A stretch of DNA of 64,000 nucleotides from Cinnamomum chago (lineage: Eukaryota > Streptophyta > Magnoliopsida > Laurales > Lauraceae): positions 44,671,501 through 44,735,500 of the forward strand of contig CP142458.1 in assembly GCA_038049695.1 (NCBI GenBank), given 5' to 3'. Positions 1 through 8,708 of this stretch are shown here, piece by piece. The translations under genes and the position numbers were made by a program. Positions within the stretch are counted from its first letter, which is position 1. Each line of letters opens with the position of its first letter. The notes below the pieces were generated by a model. That model was not told the DNA's origin, did no database searches, and saw only the letters and a list, made by a program, of their open reading frames with translations.

Positions 1-576
1 AAAAAGATATGATCACCTAAAGATGCCTACTTGAACTAGTTATGCTGCTGAAATCTGATCGCAGGTTGTCCAACTATCCCTGTTTGGGCCTCTGGTTGAC
101 ACGGTTCCTGAGGTTATTTTTGACTGACATTCTGGGTTTCAAAGTCCAATTACCATACTTTAAATCTGCTATTTTTCGGACCAAAACATTCACGTTTACC
201 TGGTTTTTAAATTGCGCACTTTTGCAACATAGTCGGGTCAATTCTGCTGAAACTGTGCAGAATTTTGCACTATTCACATACCAAGTCCGAATTTAGTCTT
301 TCTATTCAGTTAATAATCTTGTGATTTTAGCAACAAAAGACTTGTTCTAATGCAATTTCTAAATATGATGTATGCACAAAGACACTTTCCAACCATATAT
401 TATGCAAGTAACAAAAAATAGTAAGTTTCTACTAAACATAGAAAATATGTAAGTTGGGTTTTTGTAAATCTGGAATTTGTAAATAAAAAAATCAGAATAT
501 TAACTTTAAAATAAAACAAAAGGGGTGGAAAATAAAAAGCGGAAAAGGAGTACCAAAGATCTATTAGATTTAACAA
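1..576 (-). mobile_element. Athila-like Gypsy LTR piece (second copy)
   Basis: This stretch matches about 13,540-16,556 in order and nearly base for base once the nested transposon at 13,938-16,378 is left out, so it is a second copy of the same LTR. It contains the unoccupied form of that transposon's target site at 393-404. It ends where the Copia-A LTR begins. No coding region is visible; the short open frames here are not protein-like. The strand is inferred from the better copy, whose primer-binding site faces left. The left end lies outside the window. Confidence 0.7.
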
Positions 577-1499
577 TGGCTACAAACTAGAAGTAATAAT
601 GAAAAGAAACAACAGTACCGATCTGCAGTCTTGTATCCTTCTGGAATCGACAAAAATCAGAGGCAGAAGCTTGTGACCGAGGCACGTCAGGCGACGCTAT
701 CTTTAGGACGAGTTCCGCCCTTCCAGGATAAACCCAGATCCGAAGAGGATCTCTGCAGGAACTGCCCTCAGGATAGAACGGCCTTCACAGATCAGGCTTG
801 GTCGCACACCAAGTTCAGATCAATCTCCAGGAACCACAGAATGCTCACGTGAAAGGAAGAGGAGAAAAAAATAGAGAAGTATTTTTTCGTATTTTCTTTT
901 AACCCAAACCATGTTATTTTATAAGAGAAAATTAATTGAGCCATTAAACATGATTAAACCAGCGATTAATATCACAACGTTAAACAACAATTAAAGCCAC
1001 AACGTTTAGAACTAAAAAACGTGTTTTAAATCAACGTTTTAAATTGTTGTTTTGAATCAACGTTTTAAAAACTGTTTTAAATAAAGCAATTAATAAAAAA
1101 AAATTAGAAGTAAAAAAAAATGAATTTGAAAATTTTGGCCATAGCTATATCAAAGTATGGGGTCCCTCCAGGCCAGGCCAGGCTGGATTTGCACCCCCCT
1201 GTGCACGATATACACGCAAGATGCGCGTCGCGGACGCAACCCAGTTAAACGTTTTCCGGACCCGGAGCCCTGGGTTGAGCCGGACTCGTGTGCGCGCATA
1301 CGGCTCATGGTAAAAGGTTCAAGATGTGTATAGCAAAGGGAAAAACATATAAAACCACCTTAAGAAGTGAACTTTAGCAATGTGGGATTCCAAGTTCTCA
1401 GGTAGCCTTCACTTCCCGCATAAAGCAAAAGAGCAAAAGACAAAACACCTTTTTCAAGTCAAACCTTTGAATTTTTTGAAACACCTTAAAGACCCAACA
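577..1499 (-). repeat. Copia-A 3' LTR
   Basis: Read on the minus strand it begins TGTTGGGTC just after a polypurine tract and ends near GTAGCCA, where similarity to the Athila-like LTR on the other side breaks off. About 920 bp is ordinary for a Copia LTR. The inner boundary at 1,499 is well supported by the adjoining tract; the outer boundary at 577 is an estimate because no second LTR is present. Confidence 0.6.
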
Positions 1500-1511
1500 A
1501 TCTCCCCTTTG
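1500..1511 (-). promoter_or_regulatory. Copia-A polypurine tract
   Basis: The minus strand reads AAAGGGGAGAT directly before the LTR start TGTTGGG. In LTR retroelements this purine run is the RNase H-resistant primer for plus-strand DNA. Its place next to the LTR fixes the element's direction as minus. Confidence 0.75.
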
Positions 1512-2005
1512 TTTCAAAATATTCAATGAGCATTTTACTGGTAAGGTGATAGAGCTTGAACCTTACTGTCATGATATATTTCTGAACTTTTAGGAGTTAA
1601 AGTGACCAGAGTATTGAACTTCAACTCTTTATATCGGTTCAAAAATACATCAAGATTTATATACCTGGAGTTTGTAGGTCAGCACTTTACGGCCATGCGC
1701 TTAATCCTGAATTTCATGAGTGCTCTAGAGAATTTGTCCAAATTCTCATAGGAAGTGGCCCCACTTCCACACTCATATAGGTGAGTCTATCAAGAGTGCT
1801 CTCGCAGCTTTGCACCCCACCATATAGGCTATAGATCTCATTAAGGACTAAATCCAACCTCACTCGCTACAAGTTATGTACAAACAAATAATCTCACACA
1901 ACAGGGATGAGTACTCTAAATGTTAGTGCTTTATATCATCCAGATAGCTTGTTTTTCCCATTGAACCTTGTTGGCGGGATCTCTGGTCATTAGGTTGGGT
2001 TACCG

Positions 2006-2659
2006 CTATTGATGATTTTTGGACTTAAGACCCATCCCTTTGGTTGTTTCTTTTATCTTTTCTCTTGCAAGGCCTTTTGTCAAAGGATCTACTAAGTTGT
2101 CCTTTGATATTACATAATCAATTGCAATCACTCCTCCACTGAGTAATTGTCTCACATAGCTATGTTGCAATCTTACTTGTCTAGACTTTCCATTGTATGT
2201 GGCATTGTGTGCATTTATAATTGTTGCAATATTATCACAATGAATAATAATAGGAGGAAAAGGTTTAGTCCACAAAGGAATATCAAATAATAAATTTCTA
2301 ATCCATTTGGCTTCCGTGGCAGCGGCTCCCATAGCCAATAATTCTGAATCCTTAGTGGATTGTGTAATTGTAGTTTGTTTGTTTTTTTATTTCCATGATA
2401 TTGCAACACCTCCCAACGTGAAAATATAGCCACTGGTAGACTTAGAATCGTCTAAGTCTGTGTTCCAATCAACATCGTTGTAACATTCAACTACAGCTGG
2501 AAAACTAGAATAACACAATGCATAGTCTATAGTATGCTTTAAATATTTAAGTACTCTAAATACAACATTCCAATGTTCAACACCAGGATTATTAGTGTAT
2601 CTACTTAATTTGCTCACAACATAAGCTATATCAAGGCGAGTACAGTTCATAGCATACAT
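2006..2659 (-). pseudogene. Copia-A RNase H region
   Basis: The minus-strand frames show the Ty1/Copia RNase [21 protein letters not shown], then [32 protein letters not shown] and a tail with VDPLTKGL. In Copia Pol this domain removes RNA from the RNA:DNA hybrid and follows the reverse transcriptase. It is cut from its upstream partner by element E at 2,665. The copy is broken and not expected to make protein. Confidence 0.85.
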
Positions 2660-3880
2660 CAAACTGAAAGTCCACGAGGATCCTAACCCTAGAGGGGGGG
2701 GGGGGTGAATAGGGTGAGCTACAATTGTGACCAATTTAAACCAATTTTAATTTCTCAAACTAAACTAGTCACATGTGATGAATTATCATACAATATGCGG
2801 AAGCTAATACAAAAACAAACACCACATAGCAATCACCACAACACAATATTTATAGTGGTTCGGCCAACGTGCCTACATCCACTACCGGCTTGTGTATCCA
2901 ACACCCCACCGGATTCCACTATTTATGCTTTTTACTAGGCTAAGCAATAACCCTTACAATGATGCTTTTCAAGGCTAAACAACAACCTCTCAATGTGCTT
3001 TTAGAGGCTAAGCAATAACCTTTACAAAATGCTTTTCTTAGGCTAAGCAATAACCTTACACAATGCTTTTCTTAGGCTAAGCAATAACCTTTACAAATCA
3101 ATATTTCTCTAAGAAAGTGTTTACTCAACACTCTAAGAGATTACAATTTAAGCTCAAATAAATTGCCTCTAAATAGGCGAATATGAAAATGAAAATCCTA
3201 ACTCACACAAACACTCAATGAATGCAAAGATGTATGCTTATGAAGTGTGTGTGTGAAAACTTCAATCAAGTTTAAAAGTAAGCTCAATCAATTTATGCTT
3301 AATGCAATTTGAAAGTTTAAGGCACAAAAAGATATGATTGAAGTTCTATGCAAATCACTTGAACAATTACACACTTGTGAATGATATGAAAATCTAAAGA
3401 TCACAAGTTGTATGAAAGTGTTTAAGCCTAATCAAGTGATGCATGTGCAATGTTGTTTTCAAAAACTAATTTGACTAAAGATTAAATGAATGAAAACAAC
3501 AAGGGAAGTTTCAACCAAGTGAAGTAATCATGCAATAAAGGAAATCAAAGATTTATGGCTAAGCATGATTAAGAAAGTTTAAAACAAAACTTGGGTTGAA
3601 ATCAAAGTGATGAATCCAATCTTGAATATCAAAGATGGAGGGAAGAAAGGATTCAACACATCATTGTTATCATGCTTGAAATCATTTTCCAAAGTTTCAA
3701 ATAAAGCACATAACAAATGATTAATTAAAAGTAAAACTTACTTGGAGATTTAACTTAGTTGATCCAAGCTTAAGCTTTACTTAATGACCCCTTGATGTCT
3801 CTTAGATCATCCCCTTTGTCTTCTCTCAAAGCTCCTCAAAGAGGGTTTCAAAATCTCCAACCAAAGACAAAGGAAAGAAC

Positions 3881-3894
3881 TCATTTATATCCCC
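3881..3894 (-). promoter_or_regulatory. TATA box in element E LTR
   Basis: The minus strand reads GGGGATATAAATGA. It lies in the expected U3 part of the LTR, downstream of the palindrome cluster. The same site occurs in the other LTR at 9,920-9,933, which would be the active promoter copy. Transcription start is inferred about 30 bp further left. Confidence 0.6.
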
Positions 3895-3917
3895 AAAACA
3901 GCCCAACGGCTATATCC

Positions 3918-4072
3918 CCGGTTGACCGGCCATGACAGGCCGGTTGACCGGCCAAGCACAACGGTCATAAAAATGCCCGTTTGAGCTTCAGAAACCCGGT
4001 TAACCGGCAGTCTGGCCGGTTGACCGGGCCTCTTGGCCGGTTGACCGGCCACACATGGCCGGTTGACCGGGC
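3918..4072. promoter_or_regulatory. Six-copy CCGGTTRACCGG palindrome cluster (E 3' LTR)
   Basis: Cores GGTTRACC start at 3,920, 3,942, 3,998, 4,018, 4,039 and 4,061, giving steps of 22, 56, 20, 21 and 22 bp. One copy is a perfect palindrome (CCGGTTAACCGG); the others are near-perfect. The cluster sits 25-190 bp upstream of the LTR TATA box, a natural place for paired binding sites of a dimeric factor. That role is inference. Confidence 0.7.
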
Positions 4073-4569
4073 CTGCCCAGAAATTCCCATTTTTTGGGTT
4101 TCTTGAAGATTTTCTTTGGGGATCTTTTGGGCCATTAAAATCAAGCTTTTTCACATGTTTTAAATCATTCAAAGATGTATAAAAACATGAAACATCCAAA
4201 GCCTAAAATGATTTGAAACTTTAAACCATAGGCTAGCTTGATTTCTAAAAACTCCCTTTTCAAAAACAATGCATACATATATGATTATGAAGGGATGTAT
4301 GTATGCAAAGTTCAAACCTAAATTGACAAGATGATTTTCCAAATATAATGCACAATGAATTAGGTTTTCAAAAGAGTTTGAGTTTCAAAACCAATGCATC
4401 CAAGTTTAAAACCAAAACATGCATAAAACAAGAACTTTTCCAAATCTTAAAAGCTATGCATGTATGAAACTAAATTTCAAGGTTTTCTAAAACAATGCAA
4501 GTGTGAGAATTCAAATGATGCTAAAGTGCAAATGCATCCACCAAATTGCAAATTACAAAATCCCTAACA

Positions 4570-5194
4570 ATCTCCCCCTTTGCAATTTGATGGCAACTTA
4601 TTCATCATTGACATTTCACACTAAGTCTTCAGCTCCCCCTAAGCTGGACAAGTCTTGAAATCTTCTTGGATGCTCTTCCTCTTAGCTTGGGCTCTTGGGC
4701 TCTTTTCTTCAATCTTCTTGATGCTTGGAGCTTGATCATTCTTCAAGCTTTCTTTTCATCTTCCTCTCTTTGGCTAAGCATCTTCTTTAGCTCCAAGCTT
4801 TCTTTCTTCTATTTGCTCTCCCCCTTTGACCATGCCTCTTTCTCCCTTTGGCAAGGTATGCATTCTCTCCCCTTTGGAAGCTTGGACAACTCTCCCCCTT
4901 TGATGGATAGGAGATCTTCGAGTACTTGAACTCTCGAACTCTCTCCCCCTTTGAAGAGTAGGAGATCTTTGAGTCACACTTGAACTCTCTCTCCCCCTTT
5001 GACATTAAATTGCAAAGGTACCTACACACATGAAACAAGAAGAATACCTTTAGTAGCACCTGTTAACAAATGGAATTGAAAATGAAATTCATAACAGGCT
5101 ATCATGCATGAAAGTTATCTCTAAGGGCTCAAAGGCAATCCAAGGGTGAATTTGATCAAACTAATACTTCCTATGAAGGTTTACACTCCCCCTC
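4570..5194 (-). repeat. Polypurine tract plus an array of extra tracts (E)
   Basis: The normal tract (minus strand AAAGGGGGAGAT) abuts the LTR at 4,570-4,583. Similar purine runs recur at 4,817-4,833, 4,841-4,853, 4,864-4,877, 4,890-4,906, 4,939-4,956, 4,986-5,002 and 5,185-5,194, several sharing the core CTCTCCCCCTTTG on the plus strand. No protein is encoded here. Element F has the same arrangement. Confidence 0.75.
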
Positions 5195-5219
5195 AATCCA
5201 TTCTCTTCTTTTGTCAAGC

Positions 5220-7010
5220 TTTTGACAAGATATAACTATTAGATTCAAGCAGTAGATGGTTTAACCAAGTGAGGGTCAACTTCAAGGAAAGGATTAGATT
5301 CATATAACTATAGGGCTCATATGATCAAATTACCAAAAGAGAGCAAGGTCTAATGGGAGAAACGATCATGGATACCAATTGAAATAAACATATCAATTGA
5401 GATTAAAGGATGTGACTATAAACTCAATCACTCTAAAATGGATTTAAAAGTATAACTATTAGGAAAAAAATCCAAATTGGAGCTATCCATGATGCAATGG
5501 GGTTTACTAAACATAGCATTAAATAATTTAACTATGGAAAGCATATGCTATGTAAAGTTTTGAAAATCATTTCATTCAAACAATAAATATGACTATTAAT
5601 GTGCAAGAATGAGTGAAATGAAATTCAAACATGAAGCTAACCTCTACTAATAACCAACCAATATTATGAACACATAAACATGGTGGTCATGAGATATACC
5701 TATAAGAGCAAAAGAGGTGGCAACATGAACATTATGATGCTAATGGAATGTGACATGGAATGAAAACATATAACTATCAAGATCAAACCAATGTACACAA
5801 GGTCTATCACATACACAAGATAAGGTATCAATTGGATATGAAATCAATGGAAAGTTATACCAAATGAAACCAATTGAATATGACAACATGATTAAAAGCA
5901 AGGATGTGACAAACCCAAAATCCCATCAAGCATCATAAATGCATATTCATCACTTTTAAGGATATAACTATTGAGCATAGTGATGAACTAGGCAAATTGC
6001 AATGCAAAAGGATATGACTTGGTAATGCATGCAATTTCCAAAGTGTCAAAATCATATGAATTCAACAACTAAGATATCCATCAAACAAGAGATATAACTA
6101 TGAAAAAGGAATGGATTTCAAAGAGGTTCATATGATCAAGAACACTATTATGAAGTTGAAACATGTATAAAGATGACAACATTAAGAAGGTATACATGAA
6201 TCAACATCATAACCATCCAAAAAGAAATGACTATTAGGCATAGAGGATGGATTTGGGTTCTAGTATGGTTTCCAAAAATAAAACTAAGAACACAACCATA
6301 CATGGAACCAATTGTCATTTGCATATGCAAGGAAAGTAAACAAACAAGCAAAGATGCAAACAACAAACATTTCCATTTCTAAAGATAATGAAACCAAAAG
6401 AAAAAGAAATGAAAACATGGAACATGCTCAAAAGATTATAACTAATGAAGTTATGGAGCATTTCCATTCAATCAATCTTCAAATCATTTTGATAAACAAA
6501 ATCCAACAATGAGCATAAAAGGAATGATTTTGAAGATCAATTTTCAACTTTGTATTTGAAAAGATATAACTTAGATGAGACACATACAAGTTGATAATTC
6601 AAAACAATGAATTTCCATATAAGGGTATAACTTATAAATCCATGGAGAAATTTGAATTGAATCAAATCATTTGATTTACAAAAAGGATCTAACTAAGACA
6701 TACATCAAATGATTCAACAATTGATCATGAAGAGTCTAGCTATGAAAGCTTTTGAAATCACAATCAATTGATCATGTAAAGAAATGCAATGCAAGACATA
6801 TGTGTGCAAAAGACAAATCAAACATGATGAAATTATAATCAAATGATTTTGAAAACCATGACATGTAACTTAGAATGGTGCATGAAAACAAAATCAATTG
6901 ATCATAAAGAAGCAATGCATTTTAATAAATGTAACTAAAAGAAACAAAATGCAAAGCAACATGACCAACAAAATGATATAACTTAAAAAGAATAGGTTGG
7001 TCATGAAGGT
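5220..7010 (-). repeat. Hairpin array with shared loop motif (E)
   Basis: This AT-rich, non-coding stretch holds about nineteen copies of a motif close to RRATATAACTATTARGCA, roughly one per 90 bp. Many copies lie in the loop of an inverted repeat. Clear stems: 5,439-5,445/5,468-5,474; 5,512-5,519/5,545-5,552; 5,946-5,954/5,979-5,987 (9 of 9); 6,545-6,555/6,584-6,593; 6,665-6,675/6,704-6,714 (11 of 11); 6,917-6,923/6,946-6,952; 6,960-6,969/6,996-7,005 (10 of 10). Weaker ones: 5,568-5,577/5,607-5,620; 6,477-6,488/6,523-6,535; 6,611-6,618/6,642-6,651. Stem sequences differ from hairpin to hairpin. Function unknown. Confidence 0.8.
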
Positions 7011-7018
7011 TCAAGGCC

Positions 7019-8608
7019 CTAAGGTTTGTCAAGGTAAATAACTTTAGGAATCCACCTAAGGTCTTGAGTGGGTTGAACTTTGAAGTCAAGTTTGGACTTC
7101 TCACCAACTAAAGGAGATTTGACTTGATAAATTTTCAAATTAAACTTATCACCAAGATATTTAGATTTGACTAAATTTAGCTTAGATTGGTGATTAGTCT
7201 TTTGATGTTGGTGAGTTTGTTTCTTAGGGGATTGATTCATTTTTCTTTTCTTCTTATTTTCTCCCTTTCTTTGACTTTTGAAATTTAGATTTAACTTTGT
7301 AATTTTCTTCAAAAGTTCTTTCATGTTTTGACTTAAGGGAGTTAGGTTGAGAAGCTTTTTGTTAATAGATTCTTTTAAACTTGGTTTGACTTGTTTAACC
7401 TTTTTAGAATCTATTTTTGGAGACTCCATTTTAAGAGATTTAACTTGTTTAGACATTTTGGAGTCTTTCTTGATTTTTAGTGTCTTACCCTTCATAGGTT
7501 TTGATTCTCCATTTTTTAGTTCAAAGATGGGTTTAGACACATGGCTTCTTTTTCTTAGTTTGCACTCAAACATAAAATGCCCTTCTATGCCACAATAATT
7601 GCATTTGGTTTTGGGCAAAGGAGAAAGAGTGCTAGAGAATGAGGACTCACCTTTCACAAAAGTGTTGGTGAATTTAGGGTCATAAGACATATTCCTATTA
7701 AATCCAATACCCGTCCTATCTCCATGAGATTTACCCAATTTGAATAATTTTTCAAGTTTCTCTTCACTTTGGGTAAACTTGCACTCATACTTTTGTTTAT
7801 AGCTTTCAAGTTGAGTGACTTTGGTTATAAGGATTGAATTTTCATGTTTGACTTTTGAAAGTTCATTTTCAATTTCCTTATATTTGCTTAGCTCTTCATA
7901 GGCAAGTTTTAACTTAGAATTAAGCTCATTAACAACATTAGATCCAAGTTCTAAAGTTTTTGAATTACTTTGAGCATTAGACAAATTTTCATTTGAAATT
8001 GTCAACTTGGATTTTAAATAGTTAATGTTTTCATCTTGTCTTTTAATTGTATCTCTTAGGTTACAATTTTCCTTTTTAAGCTCATCACAATTTATCTTAG
8101 TCTTATTTAATTCATCTTGAGCATTTGATAAATTTTCCTTAGAGATAGACAATTTAGATTCAAGATTGTTAAAGTCTTTATCTTGCCTTTGTAATTGATC
8201 TCTTAGTTTTAGATTTTCCTTTTTGACATTCTCATAACCCATCTTTAATTCTCTTAGCTCATCTTGAATGTTAGATTGGTTATTTAAAGAGATCATGAAC
8301 TTAGAGTCTAGACATTTTATTACTTCTTCTTTCTCTCTAAGTTCATCTTTTGAAGAGGCTAGATCTTTGGTTAGATTCATAGATTCTTCTCTTAAGCTTT
8401 TGTTTCTTTTATCAAGCTTTGTAGATAATGTATATAATTCATTGTAGGCTTGTTGAAGATCATCTTCATCATACTCATTTTCTTCCTCTTTTGAGTCAAA
8501 TTGATATTCATTTAATTGATGGTTTGAATCTCTAATAGAAGGAAGAGTGAGAGGTCTAGAAGAATCTACAAAGTCTAGCCTAGTGGAGTCCATTCTAATG
8601 ATTTTCAA
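7019..8608 (-). CDS. Gag-like coiled-coil protein with CCHC zinc knuckle (element E)
   Basis: An open frame of 529 codons, the only long one in element E. Residues about 45-290 are Lys/Glu/Asn-rich with heptad-like runs, a predicted long coiled coil (for example DDLQQAYNELYTLSTKLDKR near the N-terminus). A single CX2CX4HX4C zinc knuckle (CNYCGIEGHFMFEC) lies at about residues 336-350, and the C-terminal third is a Lys-rich basic tail. This resembles the C-terminal half of Gag in some plant Copia elements, where the knuckle binds RNA; the usual N-terminal capsid-type region is not evident. Translation could begin at residue 1 or at the Met in MDSTRLDFVD. It lies between the 5' LTR and the hairpin array, so the protein and the structured RNA come from one transcript. 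Role in packaging is inference. Confidence 0.8.
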   Translation of the reverse strand: MKIIRMDSTRLDFVDSSRPLTLPSIRDSNHQLNEYQFDSKEEENEYDEDDLQQAYNELYTLSTKLDKRNKSLREESMNLTKDLASSKDELREKEEVIKCLDSKFMISLNNQSNIQDELRELKMGYENVKKENLKLRDQLQRQDKDFNNLESKLSISKENLSNAQDELNKTKINCDELKKENCNLRDTIKRQDENINYLKSKLTISNENLSNAQSNSKTLELGSNVVNELNSKLKLAYEELSKYKEIENELSKVKHENSILITKVTQLESYKQKYECKFTQSEEKLEKLFKLGKSHGDRTGIGFNRNMSYDPKFTNTFVKGESSFSSTLSPLPKTKCNYCGIEGHFMFECKLRKRSHVSKPIFELKNGESKPMKGKTLKIKKDSKMSKQVKSLKMESPKIDSKKVKQVKPSLKESINKKLLNLTPLSQNMKELLKKITKLNLNFKSQRKGENKKKRKMNQSPKKQTHQHQKTNHQSKLNLVKSKYLGDKFNLKIYQVKSPLVGEKSKLDFKVQPTQDLRWIPKVIYLDKP

Positions 8609-8695
8609 ATAAGGACAACTCTAGGGTTTTAACTCTAGGTTTTTACACCTAATCAAGAGTTCCAAACACTTGATCCTAAGGGATAGAGCACTTGT

Positions 8696-8706
8696 CTCTG
8701 ATACCA
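8696..8706 (-). promoter_or_regulatory. Primer-binding site, tRNA-Met type (E)
   Basis: The minus strand reads TGGTATCAGAG two bases after the end of the 5' LTR. This matches the 3' end of plant initiator tRNA-Met, the usual primer of many plant LTR elements, and fixes the direction of element E. The segment 8,609-8,695 is leader with no other feature seen. Confidence 0.85.
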
Positions 8707-8708
8707 AT

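Larger units (their letters stand above)
2665..4569 (-). repeat. Element E 3' LTR
   Basis: The plus-strand form starts TGAAAGTCCACG and ends CCCTAACA. It is nearly identical to 8,709-10,587. It includes a run of twelve G near its left end, a TATA box at 3,881-3,894 and six copies of a CCGGTTRACCGG palindrome at 3,918-4,072. Open frames inside it are chance frames shared with the other LTR. Confidence 0.93.

Noticed and set aside
42-296. Small open frames in the Athila-like LTR
   Set aside because: They are not kept in the second copy at 13,580-13,840 and overlap on both strands.
3885-4199. Protein frames across the palindrome clusters (also near 9,924-10,217, 27,000-27,350, 43,989-44,234, 54,541-54,781 and 62,399-62,639)
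   Set aside because: These frames exist because GC-rich repeats lack stops. They appear in both LTRs, are on either strand and show no family likeness.
5220-7010. CRISPR-like array or tandem MITE cluster
   Set aside because: Repeats are short, imperfect and in loops, spacing is irregular, and the host is a plant. No terminal repeats with target duplications flank the units.
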